A stretch of DNA of 64,000 nucleotides from contig NC_045140.1 of the NCBI RefSeq assembly GCF_008831285.2, positions 18,102,370 through 18,166,369 of the forward strand, written 5' to 3'. The translations under genes and the position numbers were made by a program. Below, piece after piece: positions 38,101 to 50,500 of this stretch (the stretch's first letter is position 1; each line of letters opens with the position of its first letter). A model generated the notes under the pieces. The model saw nothing but the letters and a program-made list of their open reading frames with translations, was not told the DNA's origin and searched no databases. The stretch is from Nymphaea colorata (lineage: Eukaryota; Streptophyta; Magnoliopsida; Nymphaeales; Nymphaeaceae).

Positions 38101-40143
38101 GCGCTCATAATATTGCAGAAGATTATGGTTTAATTGTTCTCTCATATGATTGACCTTAGATTTCAAGAAATATGTGCATTACGTCAGTGTAAAATACTAT
38201 TTTCTAATTCTGAACCAATGTGATTGATAGTTTAAGATGTCGTGTGGAAAGTATATTTTTAAAATTAAAATATCGTTCTCATTCCTTTTTTATAAAAATA
38301 ATTGAATGCATGGGCATTACTGTATAAACCATCAATTGAAGTTCCAATGGAAAGTGCCCGGCAATTGAAGTTTTTATATTTAAGTGCACATATTTTCAAA
38401 AGTTACTTTTCATTCCTGAAAGTTTGTTTCAGCTTCCCAAGATCTTGCAATGGATTTAAACTTTTAGTTTTTCTGAAAAAGTTCAAAAATTATAGCACAT
38501 ATGGAATATGTGGAACACATATATTAAACTTCGTGCTGTATCTTAAACTATTAAGTAGCATTGAAGACCATTAATATGGCATGCAAGAAGATTTTTTCTT
38601 TTATTAAGACAAGAATGAAATTAAACTTGCAAAAGAATCAGAAAAAATTTTAAAACTTGTGAGCATGACTCGAAGAACTCATCGTCATCGATTGTATTTT
38701 ACGACAATAATATTTAATTTTTTAATTGTAGCTAATCCATCTTAATCACTTACCTGCTCAAGCTGTTCTGCGTCGTGCTTTGGAAGTTTTAACACAAGCG
38801 GACTCATTTTGTTGACTTCTTCTTTCTTGCATCTGTAATCGTGTAAATATAATTTGCATTGTTTTAATATAATCGTGTAAAGAAGTGTCCTTTTTCAACA
38901 CAGCGTGCTCATCATGTTCAGCATTTAGCTTCACTATTTTTTTTTTTCGAGTTTTTTTTTTACATAAATTTAAACATTTTACATTTTCTAAAGACCAAAA
39001 GGAAAAAAAAAATTATAGGCTTATTGCACCGGGAATATTCTCTTGAATGAGATGTACGATATTGATACCCATTATGAACTTCCTCATTTAATTTCCATCG
39101 GAGCCTGTTTCTAATTTTCTCTTGAAAAGATCCGTCACATTCTCAGTGATGAGAAGACAATAAAACGTGGAGAGCTTTTCTCTTCCAGAATTCTGCATTG
39201 AGATTCAAGAGAAAAACATGACTAATGAGTCTTAAATATATTCATTTGATTATTTACTTTTTCCAACAATGCGTTTAACATCAGAAAGAACTTTTACAAC
39301 ATCAAAAATTCTGGTCTTAACAACTTCTTTTATAAATAAAGTCGATTAATTTTGGATTAAATGACAGTAATCTTGGTTTATTCCAATCTTAGTTTATGTC
39401 CTTGCTCGATTAAATGTACACGCTTTTCATTGCTTAAAGGTTTATGATTTTTTCTGTTCTGCATTTTGCTAATTATGGTTATGCTTACCGAGAAAATGGT
39501 CAATATTAGCACTAAGCGCCGGAAAATCTGTTGAATCTTATCTTTTGTTGCTCAAACGAGTCTAAGATTCCACGACAAATGGGCTCAGTAGGCTCTCATT
39601 GGATCATCAGTTGATTACTAAAGATGGTCAGAGGCAAGTGGCTCAAGTGAATGTAGAACTCGAACCAACAACTCAGCTGATGTGAGTTGTAGGGCACGAC
39701 GAGAAAGTAAAGTAGGAGCGAGAGAATTTTATGCCACGACATGAGCAAGTGAGAAAGTTTTTCAACCCAAATTGTACAAAACGAAAAAGGATCTGATCTG
39801 ATCTGATCTGATCTGATCCATGAATGAGTTGTTTCTGGAAACTATTGGGTCAGATTCAGTTGCCGTATCAGGCATCTCCGGCGTACTGAAACTGGAATTC
39901 CGGTGGAGGTATCCGGGAGAAAGGAGGAATATTCCGGCGGGGTCGGGGCCGGAATCAGGGGAGGGGAGGCATCTTTAACTCGGTGGCAAGCAACGAGCAC
40001 GTGCCGAGACGTCCGGAGGGGTCCACAGCTGCCGTCGCCATCGAGCACAGCTGGATGCCCGGGGTCCAGCTGTCTCGAACCCATTGGCAGAATTCCCAAG
40101 ACCTGAGCAATTACGATATTGCCCTGACGCGCTGTCCTCCCGG
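29176..40143. other. Long gene-poor intergenic region
   Basis: No supported gene over about 11 kb. There are CA/TA runs near 29874-29900, a GT run near 36256-36272 and a TA run near 38010-38028. ORFs at 32854-33431 are open on both strands because of local GC-richness and show no domains. A minus-strand ORF at 36813-37034 and one at 36556-36816 are also unrecognised. Tracts rich in GGATCTGGATT occur near 31640-31810 and 35580-36180. The last ~300 bases are GC-rich and belong to the GATL promoter. Confidence 0.5.
39789..39820. repeat. (ATCTG)n pentanucleotide repeat
   Basis: GGATCTGATCTGATCTGATC and onward: about five to six consecutive ATCTG units, about 330 bases upstream of the GATL TATA box. 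Confidence 0.9.
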
Positions 40144-40150
40144 TATATAA
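40144..40150 (+). promoter_or_regulatory. TATA box of the GATL gene
   Basis: TATATAA in the context CCCGGTATATAACTGCC, 159 bases before the start codon. A CT-rich leader follows (CCTCTTCCTTTCCCC), as expected for a plant 5' UTR. Confidence 0.7.
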
Positions 40151-40308
40151 CTGCCGCTCCTCTTCCTTTCCCCTGTCTCTCGCGAGGCTGACGGAAAACC
40201 GCGTGGATGAAGCCGCGTTTCTTGACCCATTCCGGTTTTCCGTCGGCCTTATAGAACGGCATTCCCGGAGAAAGCAGAAAGAGAAAGGGGGAGAAGAAAA
40301 GGAAAGGG

Positions 40309-41385
40309 ATGTCTAGTTCGCCGTCTCTCTTGATTCTGCTGATTCTCGCGCTCTGCGCTTCGCCGCTGACGGAATCAATTCGGTCGTTCCCTGACAGCAT
40401 TTACCCGGGGTATGCAGAGGCGCCGGAGTACCGGAATGGGGAAGATTGCCTTGCCACGGAAGCCTTCCGGAGGCCGTCCGCCTGTGATCCTTCGCTCGTC
40501 CACATCGCGATGACGCTGGATGAGGAGTATCTCCGCGGGTCGATCGCCGCCGTCCACTCCGTCCTGAAGCACGCCTCCTGCCCGGAGAGCGTTTATTTCC
40601 ACTTTGTCTTCTCCGGAGACGGCGATCGCCTGAGATCTGTCGTGCGGTCTGCTTTCCCCTCGCTGCGCTTCGAGCTTTACCGCTTCCAGCAGGAGAGGCG
40701 CGTTCGCTCCCTCATCTCCGCCTCTGTCAGGGCTGCGCTCGAGCAACCTCTGAACTATGCCCGGACCTACCTCGCCGACCTCCTCCCGCCTTGCGTCCGC
40801 CGCGTTGTCTACCTGGACTCGGATCTCGTGATCGTCGATGACATCGCGAAACTCTGGGAGTCGGCGACCGCCGGGAAGCCTGTGGCGGCTCCAGAATACT
40901 GCCACGCGAACTTTACAAAGTATTTCACCGCTAATTTCTGGGGAGACCAAGCGACAGCCGATATGTTCGCCGGCCGGAGCCAGAAGCCTTGCTATTTCAA
41001 CACCGGCGTGATGGTGATGGAGCTCGGGGCATGGAGAACTGGAAGGTACAGGGAGAGGATCGAGGAGTGGATGGAGGTGCAGAAGGAGAGAAGGATTTAT
41101 GAGCTCGGGTCGTTGCCGCCATTCCTATTGGTGTTTGCCGGCGAAGTGGAGGCGCTCGACCACCGGTGGAACCAGCACGGCCTGGGGGGCGACAACGTAG
41201 TGGGGAGTTGCAGAGGGTTGCATCCAGGGCCCGTCAGCCTTCTGCATTGGAGCGGGAAGGGGAAACCTTGGACTAGGCTTGACGCCGGGGCGCCGTGCCC
41301 GTTAGATACCTTGTGGAGCCCGTATGATCTCTATCTGGGTGGCTGGAGGGCGATGGCAGAGAGGGGGATTTCGGCGGTGGAATGA
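40309..41385 (+). CDS. Galacturonosyltransferase-like (GATL) GT8 glycosyltransferase, intronless
   Basis: 358 residues in a single exon, which is the usual GATL structure and size. Residues 1-~23 are a hydrophobic signal peptide or short anchor directing it to the secretory pathway. The GT8 fold is clear: [14 protein letters not shown] (65-78), [15 protein letters not shown] (146-160), the metal-binding DSD at 170-172 in [25 protein letters not shown] (228-239), [15 protein letters not shown] (264-278), [12 protein letters not shown] (285-296) and HWSGKGKPW (313-321). NFT at 201-203 is a potential N-glycosylation site. Known GATL proteins such as PARVUS act in the ER/Golgi in xylan or pectin synthesis; the substrate of this member cannot be told from sequence. 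Coding sequence is GC-rich. A second ATG is absent near the start, so the chosen start is firm. Confidence 0.93.
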   Translation: MSSSPSLLILLILALCASPLTESIRSFPDSIYPGYAEAPEYRNGEDCLATEAFRRPSACDPSLVHIAMTLDEEYLRGSIAAVHSVLKHASCPESVYFHFVFSGDGDRLRSVVRSAFPSLRFELYRFQQERRVRSLISASVRAALEQPLNYARTYLADLLPPCVRRVVYLDSDLVIVDDIAKLWESATAGKPVAAPEYCHANFTKYFTANFWGDQATADMFAGRSQKPCYFNTGVMVMELGAWRTGRYRERIEEWMEVQKERRIYELGSLPPFLLVFAGEVEALDHRWNQHGLGGDNVVGSCRGLHPGPVSLLHWSGKGKPWTRLDAGAPCPLDTLWSPYDLYLGGWRAMAERGISAVE

Positions 41386-41982
41386 ATGAAGGTGAGCAAA
41401 TCAGAGATGGAAATGGTTTTAGAATTTGTGGGCGGTTCGCAACGAGGGCAAGATTGAGGTGTTCCTGTGATTTCGTCTGTTGGAGGATGAGACCTGTTCG
41501 TTGATTAATTGGTTGATTCTTTGGGGAGAAAAGAGATTGCTGTACAGAAGGGAAGATCGCTTTTTCTTTTTACCTTTCCGAATTCCCTCTTTTTCTTCGT
41601 CTCTATTTGTTTGTATTAATTGTAGTGCAGTAGCTCCTTTCTTTTCTAATTTGATTCGTTTATGTAAGAAATCTGTAAGACTTAATTGGTGGTGGCACGG
41701 GCATGTATAATGGGTGTGGGTGCAGGAAGAGAGGAGGAACTACCTTCTTCCACCGTTTCTGGTCGGTGGTGATGGTGGCGGTGGTTGGGGAGGATGTGTG
41801 CGTTGGGGAGGGGGATCATTTGCTGGGATGATCCACTAGTGGGGACGTCTGTATACAGTAAGAGAATTGTCGATTTGATAGCTGGACAAATAAGAATCGG
41901 GGTGTCGTTCTGCTACCTACTGCCTCTTTTTTTTTTAATGTTTTCTTTATGCTGTGCTCTGTTTTTTTCCTCCGCAAGTGGC

Positions 41983-42027
<45 letters not shown>

Positions 42028-44538
42028 TTCGGATCTTTTGAATTTCAAAATCGTGGAATGAAGTGGGAACGCACATCATCTTGGTCTGAGAGGACACTTG
42101 AGCTGTTAGATCACTAAATGGCACCTCGGATACCTTGCTGTCACAGGAGGGAAGGTGCAGAGGCGCTGGTATAATGGTGCTCGCCATGTCTGTGACACCA
42201 GTTATCACTGCTGAATTTTAAAATGTGACCTGATTACTATAATGCGGTTTCTGCTATCTTCTGTTCGTAGAGTAATCAGGTAATTGGAGTTCTGTTTCCA
42301 TTGGTTTTGCTCTTTTAGGAGCAGTGGGTAAAATATGGTGTTCACAAAATGGTACTATATGTCCTTCACTCAGTTGACAAGACAACATGTGAAAACCACT
42401 ATGGTTGACAAAATGGGGAAAGTTCAAAGGTTTTACCAACCAGAAGCCGGCCGACATGAAGGCCAGAAAACTTTGTCGACGACTCGATGGCTTTCGAGTT
42501 GGGAGGTTCACAGGGTATCAAAGTTCATTATTAGAGCCCATAACTGTCCACTGACATTTACACGGCAATCTATTTTGCAACTTAATGCTGGCGCTTTGGC
42601 GTCCATTATTTACTCACTCATTAACTCTCCCACCTAGTGAAAGACTAAAAAAGGCAAGGAAACTCCTTGCAGGAGAGGCCATAACGCCATATTTATTGCT
42701 AATTACCACAGAAAAATGGCTCTTCAGTTCTCAATTCGATTTTATTTGACGGTTTTTGGGAGTTCAAGAACAACATGGGTGCTTCAAGTTTAGTGGTGTG
42801 ATTAGTTTAGTGACTTTGGTCCACATGGTTGTCTAGAAAAAACCATGGCAGTAAAACATGTGAAGATCATCAAACCAGTAGCGCCATGTTCCCTCCCCAT
42901 GCCGTCCTATAAAAGACAATGGCAATGCCATGTGATGATCATCAATGAGAAAATGGTGCATGAGAAACCCCAGAACATTTAAGGACGACTCCGTAAAGCT
43001 CGCCATTAATGGAGGCTAAACCCATGCAGACCAAGTTGAGGGGTACCCCAATACTGATGCATTATTTTATGAATAACTCTGGTTCTTACAGGCAAAAGCT
43101 TGCGCGAGAAGTCAGCTTACACTTCCACCACAAACAGTTGCCCATTAAGAGTTGGCACAGAGTGGCACGCCACCATGTAGCAGGCCCCCTGAAGTCAATA
43201 TACTGGACATGTTTTTTTATCAAGAAAAAAAAAATAGAGAAAAGTACGAGTAAAGAATGATCCAGATCCACGCCAGCATCACCCGTTTCAGCATTTAGAC
43301 CAATATCACAAGCCCGAAGCTCAATCAGCACACATGACTTGACAAAAAACTTTAAAACCAGTACAGTTTCAAATTTTGCCAACATCTAATTCAAGTACTT
43401 TTACTCAAAACTGATTTCTTGAAAAAGCAGCTCCACCTTGCAGCAAGAATTTAACAACTAGTCCAACTGCCAATAATAATCACGTTTTCCCTTGAAAAGA
43501 GTGGGTGAGGTCCCAGGATATATATATATATATATATAATATGTGTGTGTGTATATAATAGCAATTAATAGAGTCAAAAGTTTCATTTGAAGTGCAAGAA
43601 CTAACTATATAATATCGGAACTTCTTTGTACAAGAGCACCACTAAGAATCAATAATAAGGCTTAGCTCTCACCACTACCATGTGCGACAGCTCAGTACAG
43701 CTACGTATGATACACCAATCACAAAGTTTGGCACCAGACATTAGTTATATAGATTTTTAATACTTCACACGTCCGACCTTCACGTGAGCGTGTGGTAGAG
43801 CCAAGCAGAGTTATCAGCACCGGTTAGATCCAGACCGGATTTGTAAGGATTCAATTCAACCCTAGTTGGTCTACAAAGTCCTCGGCAACACAATGAACCC
43901 CATCGACTTATAAACCACAGAATGCAAAAGATTAATAGAAGACTAATCCACAACTTAAATCCAGATAATGTAAAAGATAACAAGGAGTGTCATCTTAGTA
44001 CCCATCTTGGACAATTTATGAGGAAACCAAGACTTTCGTCGTCAAAACTAGTTTGGTGAGGCATATAAGATAGTAGTAAGACTCGATTTTTCATATTAAG
44101 ACAGTCAAGAACGGCAACTTATGAATGCCCCCTTCCAGACATCCCGACTACCAGGTGAAATTGAAAACCTCCACCCACGGCGCTGCAAATGGGACCAAAT
44201 GTTCCCTAAGAATTTTGCTCGTCTTCTATTTTATAGCATAAAATTCGGCCTCTATTGTATTTACCTGCCCCAAATCTGACCCGTTTGCAACCCTACTCCT
44301 CACATCAACTTCAAGGCCTATAGTTAGCCACATACAACATAGCAAATGATTAATACATGCAAAGACGAAAGCTGAAGCTCCATTTCTTAAATGGAGAAAA
44401 GAGAAGAATACAATGCATAAGAATTCGCAGCAAAATTTTTCAGTGAATTAAGAAACAGAAAGGCTCTGAAGAACCAATGCTGTTATTTTGTACAAGGTTG
44501 GATTACAGTTAAATAGCAAGCTCAATAGCTTCAGCACC
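41386..44538. other. Intergenic region between the GATL and PDH E1-alpha genes
   Basis: The first few hundred bases should contain the GATL 3' UTR. The remainder has short ORFs only, a CT run at 41985-42025 and TA/GT runs at 43519-43556. No supported gene is seen; the two flanking genes converge here. Confidence 0.55.
41985..42025. repeat. (CT)n microsatellite
   Basis: About 20 uninterrupted CT units, downstream of the GATL gene. Confidence 0.95.
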
Positions 44539-44544
44539 TTTATT
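44539..44544 (-). terminator. Candidate polyadenylation signal of the PDH E1-alpha gene
   Basis: AATAAA on the minus strand, 42 bases beyond the TGA stop. That would give a short 3' UTR, and other signals further downstream could also be used. Confidence 0.35.
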
Positions 44545-44585
44545 ATTTCACTTGTGAATCAGATGGAAAAACACGAGAGCTCCAA

Positions 44586-47500
44586 TCACGGCAGAACAGC
44601 CCTCACCTCATGCCTATCAACTCCGTATGACTGCAGTTTACTGATTCTAGTTAGCAAAGACAATAAACTATCCAAGAGAAGGTGGGGAAAACAGGATTTA
44701 AAGTCACCTGAGCTCCAAGTCCCTTTGCATAGACATGTTCAAAGAGTGCAGAAGGATCAGGCATCGGACTCTCCTGTCAAATGTAGGACAGCACGCAGTT
44801 ACATAAGCAACTAAACAAGAGTTACAACAGAGAGATGGTACTCCTGATACAAGGATGGTTGATGAAGCCTCAAACCGTGAATTGATTACCTTGGCTTCTG
44901 CGATGGCATCATCAACTTCTTTCCTTACCTCCTTCTCAATGTCCTGCAACACATAAATGAGCTTTCCATGATGCTAAAGGAGAAAAAAATATGCATGAGA
45001 ATGCCTATGAGAAGGAACTTGTTGTGGTGAGTTCATTACGGCACATTTGCATTTGAAACTTTGGACCATATACATGCATTGTCAAAGACAAATGTGACAA
45101 ACCTTGAGCTCAGTTGCGCTTGCAATATCATGCGCCAATATTAGCTTTCTGACACGTTCAATTGGATCACGCTCCTACCATTACAAATGTCATAGCATTA
45201 AAACGTGTGGAAACCAAGCCATGCTCATTTCACCAATTAATTTGCGCCAAATTTATGAGTCACCTGTCTCACGCCTGATATTTCGTCACGTGTTCGATAT
45301 GTGCTTCCAGGATCTGACATGGAGTGTCCATGATACCTGTAAGTATCCATTTCCAGTATCTGAAAATTTTCCATGTTAGACAAGAATTAGCTGTGTCTTA
45401 AAACACAAGTAAGCTCTCTCTATCTCTCAGAGAGACAGCACAACTGCACCACAGGCACACATAGGCAACCAATGGTGAAGGCAAGATGGTTACCACAGGT
45501 TTCTGCAGAGCAAGAATAAAAAGAAGAGGCAAGGAAAAAGAAGAAGAAGAAAGGATGAGAGTGGATTGTGTATAAAAAGAGGAGAAAACATGGCAAATCA
45601 GCTGAACTGGCCCAGTTAGCTCATTTACCCAAAAGGCCAGTTCAAGCTCCGCATGTGGATACGAGCCACAACCAAATAAGACAAGATAGATAAATGGCAA
45701 AAGATTATACTCGTTATAGTAAAATCAACAAGCAACAAGCAAGCATTTCTTGCCAACCAAAAGAAAAACTCTAATTGCCAATGGTTAGTGATCCATGTGG
45801 AACGGTGGGAATAATCTACATGTGACATGCATTTTCCTTTTTTTCTTTTCTTTTTTTATTTTGATAGGGAAAAAAGACCTTGAACATTTTACTCCATCAG
45901 ACTTAAACATCTAGGCGCAGAATGTGACCAAACCACAACAGTAGATGCCCAAATAAACTGGAAAATGAGGTTAAGAATCTACAACCTACCTCAGGAAAAT
46001 GGTGAGCTAGCACTCTAAATATCACAATAAACTATAATGGATAATTGAGAATGAATTTTCACAGAAATACACTAAAATAGCATGATTAGATACTCACTAT
46101 AGGCCCATTTTTTAAAGCATATTCTTTGGCAAACCTGCAAGCCTGTTTGACTGCAAGAGCGTCCATGCCATCCACCTGTTGCAAGACAACCAAAGGAACA
46201 ATTAATGCTATCAAGAAGGATGCAAAATAGAGTATCAACTTCAACAAGCCATGCGTCTGATCAAGAATCATCCATCCTACTGATCAAGCATATCCATCAT
46301 TCATTATGTGCTCTCCAATCATGAGCTCTATAAGCGACACATGAGCTGAGCATAAAATAACAATCAATTAACTGCTAAATCAAACACTAGACTCCTTGCG
46401 TAGTACAAAAAAGACATTGGATTTAGCTGTCACAGGCCAAATTTATTCATGAAAAATCATATGTTCATGCTTAGATGACTACACTAACATTGCTAACAAT
46501 AGTCGTACTTCAGACAACCTTACAGTAGACACTTTTAGAGCACAAAATGCACAAGACAGAGCGCAACTGATCAGCAAAAGGAGGAAATTTCTTAGTAGTC
46601 ATAAACAATTGATAAAAGCAAACATCTTGATGGGTCACCTAGCATACAGTTTTACACAGTACAATGATGAAGTCGTGAAACAGCATTGCACGTATAAGGT
46701 AATGTATGCTCCAGTAGATTACTTGGGAATCTCTGAAACATGGCCAGTCTGTGTTCTTGCATGCCATAGCTTACACTCAAAAAATATATAGAAGAATGTG
46801 AACACCTTTCAAAATGTTCAAAATCTGCACTAAGTCAGGCTTATCCTTACAAATTTGCACTGAGTCAAGTTTACCCAGAAGGATGTAGAAAAGTTATTTA
46901 CATAAAGCATTGGCAATTGAGCATGAATCAAATTTTTACAAAGAAGCTTGGTCTCATCTTTGTGAGAGCTTTCTTTTGAACAAAATTCTTCCAAAAACTT
47001 GAAGCTTGTTCATTGATTTATATACAACTTTTACCTCTAGGTCCCCCTGCAGAAACAGTAAGACCACCCATATCCAGGGCCAATTAAAGTTTAATTTAGC
47101 CTAGGCAAAACACTGATAGAAACAAAAGTTGACATATGTTTGTTACATTCAGTATCAAGTTTAGGTTATCAACTTACCATTTTTTTCTCAACTTACCATT
47201 TTTTTCTGAAATTGTCAAAACAGGCATCCCACTTCCTCAAACGTCCAGTAGCAACAAGGAGAGAAAAAGTTTTTCCTCAAAAGAGTTAAGATGCAAGAGG
47301 AACCATAACATCTCTCTTGCACGTATACAAGCACAAAAATACACAGATCTGGATAGCTCCTTAAACATCTGACGAGCTACTCAAGGTGCTTTTTTCTCCC
47401 ATTTTTCTTAAATGATGACTGACTGAATAATTGAAAGAAGGGAGGCAAAAAGCTCAAAAAAGCTTAAGTCAATGGAAAAGCATCATCACCATTAAAACAC

Positions 47501-50500
47501 TGAAAACCAGAGATCAGGCAAATGATTTCAGCAGTGTCTGCTTCTATGCTTTCTGCAAGGATGATCAACTAAGATTCAGACACATAAATAAATAATCACA
47601 GCAGGGCTCCCTCCACTCCCATCATCATGAACATCCAACAAGGTACATCCACCTTGCAACTTCAAAGCCAACATCACCACCATTATCAACGTCAGTTAAA
47701 CAGGACACCTGTCACACCTCCAACCTTGAACTTGTATAAATTGCCAGCTAGATATCCTTGATCATGAGTTGCCTTCAATGACTTCAATTTGAGTTCTATA
47801 GCTTAAGCGAACTTCAACATGCAACAACATGTGTTACTTAGCTTATCCACAACCTTTTTTACAAAACAGGCTACTGCCATTCTGAAGTTCTTTAATCACC
47901 TCAGATCACATGGATGACAATTGCCCCGCCTTACTCTCACCAATTTTTTTCCTGCACTGACACCCAGGTGACATAGCTTTCATAAGCATACAAAGCCAGT
48001 TAAAAGATAATTCACTAATTGTTCTCCTCAAGAAAGTAGACAACAGGGTTTAAGCTTATCACTAATTGGAAAATCAGCCTTGCTATACCCTCCATTACCA
48101 TCTGAATATTTTCTAATCTTATCCTTCTTATAATGTCTGCCTCCATCACAATTCTTCCTGCATTTAGTCAACTTCTCCTCATCCCTCATTCTATCAGGAA
48201 TATATATATATACATATGTAGGCATTCAAAAACATGCTATAGGACAAAAGAATTTCACATAATCTTCATCTTGTATCATCCAAAATACACCTATATTTGT
48301 CACTGTCTCACACAATGCAATACTATATTTGTTACTGTCTCAGACCATGTAATACTATGATATATAACAAATGTAACCTAAAATAATGAATATTGTTGTG
48401 GCCAAATTCTAGGGAAGGCCATTGTTTTCTTAATATTACAAAGAGTGGGGATATGCTGGAAAGACACTTTTGAAATAATCTATACACCAAATCTTAGTTT
48501 CTTAAAATTTTGGGAGTCATTAGAACCTAGCTACGTATAAGATATATATTATATATTCTTGTTGTCACAGATCTTGCCATTTTAACAAATATGGCTTTAT
48601 AAATGGAAAAAATAAGGAAAACTACAGAAACATGTGAAAATCAATATATTTAGCATATTGCCAAAAGGAAAATATCACAAAAATATAATTACAATATTTT
48701 CACGATTTTTTGCGAACTTTTTTCAGAAACAAAACATTTCATCATAAGTCCTTTGAATTTTTATGAATGTTCTTGTAAGAAAATTAGTAGAAGACTCATG
48801 GCTCTTAATTCTTTCTATCATTTTTATATTTTTGGGTTCCAAACATAAACTTTTATACACTAGTACCTGAAAAGACCTCACCGATGAAATCTCAAGAATG
48901 ATATTTGTGATAGTGATTCTATATCAAAGATCTATGAAAACATTAGTGTAGACAATCGACTGAACAACATCTTATAGTCAAAAGCCCCTCTTGGCTCTCT
49001 AACCCTAAGTTTAGTACTTTGACCAGCATAGAGCCTATGTGACTGCTAGATGGAAGGTAGTTAGGCATTTCTTCCTTTTCCACTTTTTCAGCGTCTAAAC
49101 ATATGAGCAACAATGGACAATTATATGACTTTCTTGCAATTGTTTTTCATTCTCCAGCTACTGTTACAATTTCCAAGTTAGTGCATTAACATAAGCTTAT
49201 TCTGGCTCTCGTCTCAGATGATTGGTCTTGCATAAGCAACAAGTAAGCCTTTCCGGCCCATGATCGTCCAGGTGTTGATGAGGTTTTTTCACTACTAAGC
49301 TATGTAGTGAAAGCCCTACACAGCAACAGGCAGATCGTCAAAGAAGCCTAGGCATGAGGCAGCAGTAGGGGCTAAGTGAGTCCTATTTGACAGAAAATAT
49401 GAAGAAAAAAAGATGAATAAAAAGGAAAATCAGGGTGGATGTTTTGAAATCCATGCACAAACAATAAACTAGAAGATAGAACATACTTAGCTTTTTAGTA
49501 TTAAAGATTAAAAAAGCTAAAAATAATGTTCTTTTGTTTCAGGTCCTAAGGTACCCCAGCCTAGGCATTTAGGCTGCTGTCCAGAACCTAAGCAAGCATC
49601 TCACTGCATTTTTATCTCAGCAGCTACTAAAAGAAAATTGAAAGTTGGCAAACAAAACTAACTCTGGGCTTTTGTAATTTTCAAGATTGCCACTACTTTC
49701 TCTCTCCAACTAAAAAAATGTTGAATAACAAAACAACACACTTCCTTGCTGGGAAAGTAAAGGGAATTTGAAAAGTCAAAAGGTTGTCCTGATTGAATAA
49801 CCATTACCCAGTGAATTGACTGAATTCACAAATCAGTTGCTGTCAAGACACTGGTCAAAAGATTTTCAACAAGTTCCTAGTTTTACATCTTTTGAAGCAT
49901 CAGTGCCCTAGAGATCATTGTTTTCATTTCAATTCATCATAGAGCTGAGATGAACTTTAAGCCTGATGGATTTTTTTAGATCCAATAACGGACAACAGGC
50001 TGTTCGTTTGTTTAAACTTTATAGATAACCGAACCTCAACAATCTAACTATTCATATTGGAATATGTAGGTGAGATGTGAAGAAGCTACATAACAAAGAA
50101 ACAGTATTTAGAAAAGAAGATCCAGTCAACCATAGGGCCCTCAGATTTTTAGATGTGAAGAAACTAGACAACCAAGACAGTATTTCAAAAAGAAGATCCA
50201 GTCAACCATAGGGCCAAGATAATGTTTCTCTCAGTCCTGTCCTGTTTTTTGTTCCTCAATTCTTGTCCGTTGGGTATCTATGTTAATCAAACCAAATTAG
50301 TTCAAAATACTTCTCATACTTCCACCATTACTCAAGTTCAACACAACCATTACAAATAGGCATAGATAAACATCTGAAACTGAACCAATATGAAAATCTG
50401 CAACAAAATGATGGTTTGCAGCCATTTATTTCCTTCAAGGCTAGAAAACTGAAAGCCTAAGGGGAGCAGAATGTTTATGGACATTCATTTTCCAAGACAA

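Noticed and set aside
40375-40950. 191-aa minus-strand ORF
   Set aside because: It is the antisense shadow of the GATL gene, open because of GC-rich third positions.
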